From Pelargonium nanum (lineage: Eukaryota; Streptophyta; Magnoliopsida; Geraniales; Geraniaceae), in the NCBI GenBank assembly GCA_036897485.1, contig JAYMTF010002022.1, positions 1 through 20,027 of the forward strand: a stretch of 20,027 nucleotides of DNA. Reading direction: 5' to 3'. This document shows, piece after piece, positions 1 through 9,346 of this stretch (positions within the stretch are counted from its first letter, which is position 1; the number at the start of each line of letters is the position of its first letter). The translations under genes and the position numbers were made by a program. The notes under the pieces were generated by a model. The model was not told the origin of the DNA and did no database searches. It worked only from the letters and a program-made list of their open reading frames with translations.

Positions 1-2
1 TT

Positions 3-1187
3 GGGGGGGGAGCCCGAGCCATTAAGTCCCGGCTGTGTCCGATTCTCGAAACGGCTCAGCTTGAAAAGAAGCCGATTGAGCTTCAAGATCTCTTGCTTCG
101 GCTCACTTTCGACAACATATGCGGCTTGGCTTTTGGGAAGGACCCACAAACGTTGTCTCCGGAGCTTCCTGAAAACGGCTTCGCTACGGCTTTTGACGGA
201 GCCACTGAAGCCACATTGCAACGTTTTATTTTGCCTGAATTCATTTGGAGGCTCAAGAAATGGCTCGGGCTCGGAATGGAAGTCAGCTTGAGCCGGAGCC
301 TTCAACACATCGACTCGTACTTGTCCAACATCATCAACACACGTAAGCTCGAGTTGTTGACTCAGCAACAAGGTGGCGGCGGGGCCCTCCACGATGACTT
401 GCTCTCTCGGTTCATGAAGAAGAAGGAATCCTACTCGGACACGTTCCTGCAACACGTGGCACTCAATTTCATCTTAGCTGGACGAGACACGTCATCTGTC
501 GCGTTGAGTTGGTTCTTCTGGTCGGTGAGTCAAAACCCTAGAGTGGAAGAAAAAATTCTCACCGAGATCTGTACAGTTTTGTTGGAAACACGCGGTGAAG
601 ACACTTCAAAGTGGTTCGAAGACCCACTAGTGTTTGAAGAGGTCGACCAATTGATATATGTCAAAGCAGCATTATCTGAGGCCCTTAGGTTGTACCCATC
701 AGTCCCAGAAGACTCAAAACACGTCGTCGCCGACGACACTCTACCGGACGGCACATTTGTTCCAGCTGGCTCGGCAATTACATACTCCATATACTCCGCC
801 GGTCGAATGAAGTCAGTCTGGGGAAACGATTGCTTAGAGTTCAAGCCAGAAAGATGGTTGTCACAAGATGGCAAGAAATTCGAGCTACACGATTCATACA
901 GGTTCGTGGCGTTTAACGCAGGTCCGAGAATTTGCTTAGGAAAAGACCTAGCGTATCTGCAAATGAAGTCGATCGCAGCGGCCGTGTTGCTGCGCCACCG
1001 CCTGGTGGTGGCTACCGGCCACCGCGTGGAGCAAAAGATGTCACTCACATTGTTCATGAAATATGGTCTCAAAGTCAATGTGGAGCCAAGGGACTTGAAG
1101 CCTATATTGGCAAATATATCTAACGGTAAAAACATGATGGTTAACGGTAACTGTGGAGAGTTTGGAGCAGTGGCTGCGGTGGCATAA
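3..1187 (+). CDS. CYP86A-like cytochrome P450, fatty-acid omega-hydroxylase (5'-truncated by window edge)
   Basis: This is the C-terminal 394 codons of a P450; the reading frame is open from base 3 and the N-terminal membrane anchor lies outside the window. Seen: the CYP86A block FDNICGL followed by [13 protein letters not shown]; the I-helix oxygen-activation motif AGRDTS (477-494); the K-helix ExxR (Glu codon 678, Arg codon 687); a PERW segment; and the haem loop [10 protein letters not shown] with the thiolate Cys codon at 933-935. The stop is TAA at 1185-1187. No intron interrupts this part. Family knowledge: CYP86A enzymes are ER-bound monooxygenases that omega-hydroxylate C16/C18 fatty acids for cutin and suberin, using NADPH-P450 reductase. 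The tail beyond the conserved domain (about the last 20 residues, rich in N, G and A) is not a recognisable motif. The subfamily is secure; assignment to a particular member (for example the A7/A8 or A2/A4 clades) cannot be made by eye. Confidence 0.93.
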   Translation, partial: GGGARAIKSRLCPILETAQLEKKPIELQDLLLRLTFDNICGLAFGKDPQTLSPELPENGFATAFDGATEATLQRFILPEFIWRLKKWLGLGMEVSLSRSLQHIDSYLSNIINTRKLELLTQQQGGGGALHDDLLSRFMKKKESYSDTFLQHVALNFILAGRDTSSVALSWFFWSVSQNPRVEEKILTEICTVLLETRGEDTSKWFEDPLVFEEVDQLIYVKAALSEALRLYPSVPEDSKHVVADDTLPDGTFVPAGSAITYSIYSAGRMKSVWGNDCLEFKPERWLSQDGKKFELHDSYRFVAFNAGPRICLGKDLAYLQMKSIAAAVLLRHRLVVATGHRVEQKMSLTLFMKYGLKVNVEPRDLKPILANISNGKNMMVNGNCGEFGAVAAVA

Positions 1188-1490
1188 TACGGTGCCGTTT
1201 TATCTGAGATGTGATGCGTATAGTGGGGATATATTAATGTTACCTGTCTGTGTGCAATTTGTCATGACAAGCCTTCAATTGTGTGGTGGGGCCGGCTTAA
1301 TAAACGGCTATTGATTATTTATAGGTGATGTTATTATAAATCATTATTGGAAAAGAAATAAATTAAATAAAAAATTATGTTTGTAGGTAAGCTGATTTTG
1401 GTAGGTTGGTGGGTCTATATATGAATATGTAATGTTTGGAGTGAATAAAGTTACAATACTTTGATTTTGTGTTTGTGTTTGTGTTTAAGA
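1188..1490 (+). terminator. 3' UTR and likely polyadenylation region of the CYP86A-like gene
   Basis: After the TAA the sequence becomes AT-rich. A canonical AATAAA lies at 1444-1449, followed about 20 nt later by a GT-rich run (TTTGTG repeated at about 1466-1486). An AATAAA plus a downstream GU-rich tract is a usual plant poly(A) arrangement. The cleavage site would be around 1460-1490; this is inferred. Confidence 0.55.
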
Positions 1491-3150
1491 CAAATCATAA
1501 ATGATAACATTTCTATATTTATGATATTAATTAAATTGGTTGAATTTTAATTCCGTCTTATTGTTTCATTATGCTAACTAGTCACTACACGCGAGAAATG
1601 ACATTTACGGGAAAATATGATAATCGTGGTGGGCGACAATTTGTTGTGTGTGAATCCTTAAGATTGCTAATGATTTTGTTATACTCCATTTGATTTAATA
1701 TTCAAATTAGAGATTGTAATTTAATCTATAATACCATGATAAATGTATTATAAATGAAACAATGATAGTAATAACAATTTTTAATGTATTATAAATGTTT
1801 AAAGTTCAGTTGGCCAATGATAAATCTTTTGGACTATGAATGATCTCTAAAATTGCTTAGGACACTTCGTGGAGGCACATGATATCATATGAGCGCAAGT
1901 GACCCTCCTAAAATTATTGAAAAAGAAAAAATTCATACAATTATAGTTTATTTTACTATAAAAATAAGTGCTTGAGAATTTTCATTGAGCATCATTTATA
2001 TAATTGAATTCTTTCACACTAAAAATATATAATTTTGATTGAGTTTTCTCACATATATCTCATGTGTTATTGTATTAATAATTAAAGTATACTTAAAATT
2101 TTAATTTGTAATTATGAACTCGGATACTATTGTGAGCAAATATGACAAAATATGAGAGATACTATAATTTAGATTGACAAGAGCTACATAAAAACATGAG
2201 ATATTTTTTTGGTTATGTCGCTAAATACTTGATGGACCACAATTATAATAAACAAAATAGTGAAATATGATGTTAATTATGATTACAATAGAATGGAAGA
2301 CAAAAATCTTACTTTTTTTTTTTGTAAAACAAATTGTAATGATCATGAAATTTATATTCATATACAAAAATTATATAATGCATTTATGCTCATTTACCGA
2401 ATAAAAAAGTCTATAGATCATTTATTCAAAAATAAATAAAATAAAGTCTAGATCAATCATGTTTATTTTTTTGATAAGTAGGCGTAACAATCAAGGCTCG
2501 AATCTGACACCTAAAGAGAAGCAAATGCCATAAATCAATTGCTCCGGTGATGGTTGATGATAATGTGTAATTATAATTTGATACATATATATATATAGAT
2601 ACATATAATACCATTCTTAATAAATGAAATAATATTAGACTTCTTGGTGAATCATGAATGCTTAAAGTTTAATTTGATTAGATAATTAATAGTGTGAATT
2701 ATTAGATACTACTACATTTTCAACACCTACTAGCTATTTAAGACTAGGTGTGGTCCATGGTGTGAGTAAATAACTAGATAAAGAGGCTAATAAAATTGTA
2801 TCATAATTCATATATAGACAATGGTCATTTTCAATGCTTTATTTATTTTTAATACAATATATAGGAAATATATAGAGAGCAAAACAAAATCTAGCAACTA
2901 GTAGTTTCAACATGCAACCCTAGCCATATTGGTATGGAGAATAGGGGAGGAATTGCAATAGTATAAGGTAAAACTTCAATTTATTAACAACAAATACAAC
3001 ACATTTTTAAACGATTTGAGTTCATATCAATCGTGATGGTGTTGGATACATGTTCAAATCGTTTAACTAATCTAAACGAGTTGTGTAATTCATTTGATAA
3101 ATCATCCATTGGAAAAGAATTTTTATAATTTACTATCTCAAAAATTACCA
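1491..3150. other. AT-rich intergenic DNA, no gene seen
   Basis: Both strands were scanned. No ORF resembles a known protein and no tRNA-like or long inverted structure was recognised. There are short A/T runs (for example T9 near 2311) and a TATATATATATA-like stretch near 2585. It is probably decayed intergenic DNA. Confidence 0.5.
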
Positions 3151-3155
3151 TCTAA

Positions 3156-3360
3156 CATTACAAGAAACAATTCATTTTGCGATGAAATTTACCGTCGCAA
3201 TCACTATACGATCCGTCGGAAATTACATATTGTGACATAATACCGACGGCTTGAAATCGGATGGTATTATCCTTGTCACAATCATTTTGCGACACTAATC
3301 ATCATAGAAATACGACGAAGAATTTAGTCGGAGTACGTGATCCGTCAAAATGGTCAAATA
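3156..3360. mobile_element. Degenerate CACTA-like transposon end (fragment)
   Basis: CATTACAAGAAAC at 3156-3168 differs at one of 13 positions from the plant CACTA terminal sequence CACTACAAGAAAA read up to its last base, which also differs. It is followed by the usual subterminal mixture of CGTCGC, CCGTCGG, CCGACGG and TTTTGCGA words. Within it, 3229-3244 (ATTGTGACATAATACC) is complementary to 3263-3282 with a 4-nt gap, forming an inverted repeat, and TCATTTTGCGA occurs twice (about 3172 and 3282). No matching opposite terminus (TTTTCTTGTAGTG-like) was found nearby, so only one end appears to remain. No transposase coding sequence is seen. Confidence 0.5.
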
Positions 3361-4309
3361 TGTCATGTCAAATCAATTCACCCCTACCCATTTATTCAAA
3401 CGTCTCGGATCGTGTAATGTAATTATTTAATAAAAAGTTTGTTCGTAATGTAACGTGTGAATCTGCTCATAAATAAGTAGTGTAACACAGTTAAATATGA
3501 CTATCAATTTGTGTTCAAATTGACCTAATAAACATAATATAAATTTTCAACACGACACGAGCAATACCCTCGAACAAAATTTGTTATTAGGATTAAAATG
3601 AAGAGAAGCAGTAAATATTGACATTGAAGAGTAATTTCAAGTTTTCAACACAAGATGGCTCCAATTCTTTGTAAGACTGACCACACGGTGTCGTATAGGT
3701 GTAACCCAATAATGTTTTTTATTTGCTTCTCACTTTTATTTTTCTTATGGGCCACAATGATATTCTATTGGGCCCAATCTATTCGAAAACAGATCCATTG
3801 GGTTATTATTTTCAGGTCTATTTTCTCACACTGGGCCCAGCCCACTTTTCTTGTTTATCCCATTTTGTTTTAAGAAAATATTAAAGATAATTTATTATTT
3901 AGTTAATGTATTTATAATAAAAAAAAACACAATATATCTATCTCAAAATAATTGTTTACTTTTTGGTGAATATTTTTCTTCGTAGACTATAGGGGTGAGC
4001 CTATAAATTTTATAATTTCATGGTTTAAGAAATTACAAACATAAGTGTAAGAAATGACATTTCAAAATATGGTGCACAAGCATTTTATCCTATTTTTAAA
4101 TATATTTTCATGTGTTTTTTGGGTAATAATTTGAAGTGGTTATTTTCTTTATAAAAAAAATTGAAGCGGTTATACCTAAACAGTTTTATACTTGTAATGT
4201 TTAATTTATAATTAATATAATACAAGTTACTTTTTTTTTTTATATATAAAATACTATATTAATGATGAAAATGTACATGTTAATAGTTCAACCACAAACT
4301 CATTGTTGT
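3361..4309. other. Intergenic DNA with a TGGGCC-rich patch at about 3748-3845
   Basis: Mostly AT-rich and unassigned. Between about 3748 and 3845 there are ATGGGCC, the palindromic TTGGGCCCAA and CTGGGCCCAG, a TTGGGTT and an AGCCCA. TGGGCC/site II elements bind TCP factors and are common in promoters of plant housekeeping genes, but no gene is seen close by on either strand. A 72-codon open frame (3655-3873) across the patch has no recognisable domain and was not called. Confidence 0.35.
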
Positions 4310-7300
4310 GTACTTTATCTTGGATGAAAGGAAACATGAAATTACAAGAGATACAAACATATTCTAAAATTTATATTATTACATTAAATTAGCCATATAG
4401 TTCGAAAGTAAGTAAACACCTCAACAAATAATTCATCATTGTTTTATCGCTGGACAAAACAAGTTCGTTATTATGTCGTGACATATTAGGTATTTGCACA
4501 ATTGTTATTTTTTTTGGATGATTGGTAACATAAAATTAAATGATATACAAGAATATTTTATACGTTATTTTACATTAAATTAGTCACATCTTTCGTAATT
4601 AAATGAAAAATGTATGCAAATAGCTCATCACTTTATATTTTCACCATCCGACAGAACATGTTCGTTATCACCTCATGACCTATTAGATATTAGCAAAATT
4701 ATCATTCATTTTTCTTCTTAGAGACGAGCTAATATTATTGACTAGCACTAAAAAAGAATAATTTATAGTGATTTTTGTTCGAGACAATGTCAGAAAATTC
4801 ATATTAATCACACATTGTATCTTCACATGTTAGACACTCTGAAAAGGAGAATTGGTTTTATCTAACTCGGTCAACTCATATATAAGTTAAAGTTCATTAA
4901 AAGTCGTGTTGGTTAATTTAATATTTATTTATTTACTTTTTTTAAACATACTTTCAATATATATTTTAAAAAAAGTACATAAAACAAGTGAACAAATAAT
5001 AAAGTAACACAAAATATGATTTTTAGTGCCTAAAATAAAACTGAAAATTTTAAATAATATGCAATTGTATTTATGTTATTGTGCAACTAAGTTCTAGAAC
5101 ATTTTTTTTTCTGTGGTTCTCAACTGGTAGATGATTTGTGGTAATCATCATGTTAATATTCTAAGCATTATTTTGGACAATATGCAGCAAGAAATAACAT
5201 GGGGTGCAATAATATTTAAAAGTTCTCTTACGTTGAACTAGTCTTATCATTCGAAATTAAATGAAAACATCTGTAAATATTTATCACTATTCTCACCACC
5301 CGACAAAATAAGTTTTTTATCACTTCATGGCATATTAGGTATTAGCAAACTACATTCAATTTCTTTTGCGAAACGAGCTAATATTATTAACTATCGACTT
5401 AAAAAATAAAATCATTTGTACTAATCGTTCGAGATAATGTCATGCATTACGCCTATTAAACTTGTATTCCATTTTCCTATGCTAGACATCCAAAAATGTG
5501 ATTTTTTTTATGTAACTCATATATAAGTTAAAGTTTATTGAAAGTCGTGTTTGATTTAATATTATTTATTTAGTTCATAAAGTGAGTGAACAACTAATAA
5601 TAAAATATACAAATTTCAAATTTCAATGCGCAAAGAAAAATTCAAAATAAAATAAAACGGTAGACAATTATATTCATGTTACTATGTAACTTTGTTCTTG
5701 AACCACCGATACACATAATTTCATACCAAGTCATTTGCCCATAGCGAAGTCAACACGTGTAGCAAAAAATGTCTTGTGTCTCCTTAAACTTTTGTGACGA
5801 AAACATAAAATGGGTTATATGGAGTGAGCTTACAATGAATATGAGTTCGAATTAAATTTTTCTAAAGGGATCAAAACGTTTATGATCGTGAAGATATTCA
5901 TTGAAGAAAAGAATAATCGAAACACGGTTCAAATTAGGACATGGTACATCTTAGGATAATCTCCCTAAACTTGATAGTACGACGGTTTCTCGGGCAACAC
6001 TACATCAAGGTGTTTTGGGTAGTGAATTCATCACCATTGTGCCCCGTCACCATGTCATGATGACTGCATCACTACATCATCGTGACATCATTATTTGGTG
6101 AATAAGATTATCATTAATTTCATTACATCAACACGATATGCATGACAACATAAAAGTCAACTTGTCATTATCAACAAACAATCACAATACAACACATCAC
6201 CCCATACATATTGCTTTTGTGACTATAAATACTCCTAAAACTATGAGGTATGAATCATTTTTATTTCACTTTGATATTTATTTGTGTCGTTTACACATTT
6301 TTAGCCTCTAAGTTATCTCTTAGTCATATTGGTAGACATTTGTTATCACAATGGTAGATATGTTTACTCTTATGCTCGAGAAGGAATTCATGGATCACAT
6401 AATGAGTTTTGCTTAACGATGTGCTATCTTATGTTGCACATGTCTAATTAGGTATTGAAGTTTGACGATATATAAAATTCCTACAACAACAATACTCATA
6501 CGACAACAAGCATTCTGGTGTTATTTTTATTCGGGTCAACGAGACACATATCTTTTGTTGCGTAGCTCTCCACTGATAATGATTTGAGGTAACCATCATA
6601 TTATTATACGTATTGCCTCCTTTTTAGTTATTTTATTTTGGATGGAGGTAGCATGAGATACAAGAATATTCCAAATTAGTCTCATCATTCGGAATTAAAT
6701 GAAAACGACTTCAAATAATTTATCACCATTTTTCACAATACGACAAAACAAGTTTCGTGATCACTTCATGACATATTAGGTATTAGCAAATGACATTCAT
6801 TTTCTTTTGAGTAACGAGCTGATATCATTAACTAGCATATCAATTTATTCTCTTCTGTTATACGTTCAAAATAATGTTCGTAAATATGTCAATCAATCTC
6901 GCATTTTGTCTTCTCGTGTCAGGGATCTAACACGTGAAAAAATGTGCTTGATTGTTTAATATTATATATTTACCTTGAAACTATACAAAATACATAAAAG
7001 TGAGTGAACAAATGAAGAATGTACAAAACTGAATATTCTAAGCATTCCACGTGCGAGCGAGAAATACATTAAAAGTTACATTACGTTAAATTAGTTGTGT
7101 AGTTCAAAATCAATTAAAATCCTCTGCAAATAATTTATTACTATTTCACCACCCGACAAAAAAATTCGTTAAAACCCAAACGACATACTAGGTAATATTA
7201 AAAGTACATTCATTTTCCTTTTATAAACAAGTAGCCAAAGAGAACATTCCTCATAATCGTTCACGACAATGCCAAAACAAAAATCAACCAATCAACCTCG

Positions 7301-7480
7301 TATTTCATCTTCCAATGTACCCAATATAAAGAAACAAGTAGTAGTTTTACATGACACATGTCGTTTCTACACAAATTTAAAGTTCATATAAATTGTATTT
7401 GATTAGTTCATTCTTTGAAAATATAAAAACTGATTCAAAGTGAGTGAACAAATAATAAAAAGTACAAAACCCGACTTCCA
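4310..7480. repeat. Diverged, irregular tandem array of about five related non-coding segments
   Basis: Five segments share the same order of words: a TTGGATG...AACATGA-like start, ACATTAAATTAG, a TTCG..ATTAAATGAAAA block, CACCACCCGACAAAA, then CATATTAGGTATTAGCA, ACGAGCTAATATTATT, and in three or four of them AAGTGAGTGAACAAATAATAA near the end. The CATATTAGG landmark falls at about 4481, 4679, 5331, 6771 and 7183, so spacing is very unequal (about 200, 650, 1440 and 410 nt). The first copy is short and the third and fourth are separated by an unrelated insertion. Similarity is roughly 65-80 percent by eye. No protein coding is preserved. It may be a decayed non-autonomous element or a segmental duplication; the family is not recognised. 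Confidence 0.65.
5718..6543. mobile_element. Possible insertion interrupting the repeat array (unclassified)
   Basis: The third repeat copy stops after ACACATA (5711-5717), and the next resumes after another ACACATA (6544-6550), suggesting a 7-bp target-site duplication around about 826 bp that lacks the array's words. Inside there is a CTATAAATAC box near 6222-6231 and no convincing ORF or terminal inverted repeat. A solo LTR or a non-autonomous DNA element are both possible. The boundaries rest only on comparison with the flanking repeats and on the short direct repeat, so this is tentative. Confidence 0.3.
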
Positions 7481-7920
7481 ATATTTAAAAAAGTCAATTT
7501 TTTTCTTTCTCACATGCATAGCACATGACCTATAAGTCAATGGGCTAGAAGACAAAATTACAAAAGTGTAGGAACCATCTACAAATAAACCCAAAAAATA
7601 GGATATTTTGGCAAAAACAAATGAAAAAATAAAAAAAATCCATTGCGTAAAGCATATGGGATAAATGATAAAAGATAGGAATAAATATAATTTTGTAAGT
7701 TGCAATAAAAAATAAAAAAATAAAATGGTAGTAATCCTCTGCTCTCTGTTCCACCATAACCCAATCTCCAATCACCACCCAAACACGTTTATTGACATCA
7801 TTATGACAAAATCAACGGCCACGATTTCACCGTACCGCATCATTACCACACATCATGCGTCCAAAACGGGTCTTATCATTTTCAATAATTAATAATTTTT
7901 TAATAATTAAACGCACCAGA
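7481..7920 (+). promoter_or_regulatory. Promoter-proximal region of the YODA-like gene
   Basis: This stretch lies between the repeat array and the CT-rich leader. It holds TCAACGGCCACGATTT (near 7812), an AAACACGTTT near 7780, and an ATTAATAATT-rich segment just before the leader. No clear TATA box at a fixed distance from the leader was seen; the CT-rich tract (TCTCTCTCT, twice, at about 7938-7972) resembles the pyrimidine patch of TATA-less plant core promoters. The start site is inferred to be near 7920-7950. Confidence 0.4.
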
Positions 7921-8280
7921 CAGACACCTTTCACTTTCTCTCTCTAGAGTGTCGTGTCTCTTTCTCTCTCTAGAACTTGGTTCCATCTCCTTCGTCTCTC
8001 TCTATCCATCCCTTTTCTCTGCGTCTTTTCGGCTTCTCTGCGTCGTCTCTGCGCACAACTGACGCTTCTTTGTGCGGTTTTTTTCGAAGAAAGGTCTCGT
8101 CTTTGTTGCTCTGTTTTGGTCACACTGTGCGCTGTAAGTGATTGCTAGGGCTGTTGTTTTGGTGTTTTGAGCTGGATTGAGCTACTGGGTTCAATGAATT
8201 TGACGTGTTTCGAGTGTGGTGGTATTGGGTATGGGATGATTTTTGGGTTTTTGAGTTTGGGAAATGATTGGTCTCTGTGT

Positions 8281-8785
8281 TTTGGAGAACTTGTTGTGGT
8301 TTGATTAGTTGAATTTTATGGAATTTTGGTGTTTTTGAGTGTGTTGTTGCTTATATGAGCTGAATTTGGAAGTGGGTTCTTGGGTTAGGCTATAATTTTG
8401 ATCCTTTTTGTGAGTTTTGGCGTTTTGGTTGGTCTGTTATTGGTGTGTGATTAATTGTTGTTTTGGAGAAGAAGTTGTGGTTTGATTACCTGTGTTTTTG
8501 AGTGTCTTGTGTCCTATTTGAGCTGAATTTGGAAGTTGGTTGTTGGGTTAGGGGTATAATTTTGATATTTTTGTGAGTTTTGGCGTTTTGGGTTGATATT
8601 AGTGTGATTGATTGTTGTTTTAGAGAACTTGTTGTGTTTTACCTGTGTTTTTGAGTGTGTTGTTGCCTATATCAGCTGAATTTGGAAGTGGTTTCTTGGT
8701 TTAGGGTAAAAATTTGATTCTTTTATGAGTTTTGGTGTTTTAGTTGTTCTGATACTGGTGTGTTATTGATTGTTGTTTAGATGAT
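8281..8785 (+). repeat. Three-copy tandem repeat inside the YODA leader intron
   Basis: Three consecutive units begin near 8281, 8460 and 8617. Each runs through TTTTGGAGAA(C), TTGTGG(T)TTGATTA, GTTTTTGAGTGT (8331, 8494, 8647), GAGCTGAATTTGGAAG, TTGGGTTAGG, ATTTTGAT and TGAGTTTTGGCGTTTT. Unit lengths are about 180, 157 and 165 nt, with similarity around 80 percent or more by eye. The repeat lies wholly in the intron and preserves its T/G-rich composition. Confidence 0.75.
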
Positions 8786-9230
8786 AGGTTGATAATGTAG
8801 ATTTATGATGAAGATTGTATTCTGGGTTTTTGAGGTTGAGTATGATATGTTAGGACTTTACTGAAAATGAGGTGTCACAGGTTGTATATGTCTTCTTTTG
8901 TACTGTAAAATGATTTGGTTATGACTTATAAAAAATTATTGGGGAATTGAACCAGCATTAGTACTGGGTTTCTGAATACTTATATCATGGCTTATAGACA
9001 TATATAATGTTTCTCGTAATATTCTATTTTTAGTAGCTGTGCATGTTCCAGATTTTCACGTCTTCATTTTTGTTCATACATTTCCTTTAAGATTTAGTAG
9101 TACCTGTTAATTGAACAACTGTATTCATGTTATTGCGCAGCTTAGTTCTTGAACCACCGCTGTAGTCTGGTGCGCATTCAGAACATAGTTGTGTCGATCG
9201 GTTTGTGCGCTTTCAGTGAAGACTTTGTGG

Positions 9231-9277
9231 ATGGACATGGCTGCCAATAGATAGTTGAATTGGATTACATGTTATAG
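9231..9277 (+). promoter_or_regulatory. Two tiny upstream ORFs in the YODA leader
   Basis: ATG 9231 opens a seven-codon frame (M-D-M-A-A-N-R) ending at TAG 9252-9254. ATG 9269 opens a two-codon frame (M-L) ending at TAG 9275-9277. Both lie in the predicted second leader exon, before the main start at 9347, and neither overlaps it. Upstream ORFs usually lower translation of the main frame; the effect here is inferred. Confidence 0.5.
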
Positions 9278-9287
9278 GTTATTTGAT

Positions 9288-9322
9288 TAGCGGGCAGATT
9301 TTAATATAGAATTTGCCCGTTA
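9288..9322 (+). promoter_or_regulatory. Hairpin in the YODA 5' UTR, 24 nt before the start codon
   Basis: CGGGCAGATT (9291-9300) pairs with AATTTGCCCG (9310-9319) with one G-U, across a 9-nt loop. The stem extends by three more pairs (9288-9290 with 9320-9322, one of them G-U). The result is a 13-bp stem whose GC-rich core is five uninterrupted G/C pairs, in an otherwise AT-rich leader. Confidence 0.55.
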
Positions 9323-9346
9323 TTTCTTTATCGTTGATAAATAAAT

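Larger units (their letters stand above)
7921..9346 (+). other. 5' leader of the YODA-like gene: non-coding exon 1, long leader intron, exon 2 up to the start codon
   Basis: Exon 1 (about 7921-8133) is CT-rich and contains no ATG. A strong donor GTAAGT follows at 8134, and the best acceptor is TTGCGCAG ending at 9140, giving a leader intron of about 1007 nt that is strongly T/G-rich. A second possible acceptor (CTTTCAG, ending about 9216) would only shorten exon 2. Exon 2 carries short upstream ORFs and a hairpin (listed separately) before ATG 9347. Long leader introns often raise expression in plants (intron-mediated enhancement); whether this one does is not shown by the sequence. Confidence 0.6.

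Noticed and set aside
530..1135. 201-codon minus-strand ORF
   Set aside because: Shadow of the P450 coding strand; the plus frame carries the I-helix, ExxR and haem motifs.
3655..3873. 72-codon plus-strand ORF (MAPILCKTDH...)
   Set aside because: No recognisable domain, biased toward F/I/W as expected for AT-rich non-coding DNA, and spans the TGGGCC motifs; no splice or promoter context.
7403..7782. Overlapping minus-strand ORFs of 67-122 codons upstream of YODA
   Set aside because: Three frames open over the same A/T-rich stretch, giving F/L/I/Y-rich hydrophobic products typical of low-complexity sequence; part falls in the repeat array.
7954..8148. 64-codon plus-strand ORF in the YODA leader
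   Set aside because: It begins at an alternative (non-ATG) codon, arises from CT-rich leader sequence and runs across the predicted GTAAGT splice donor.
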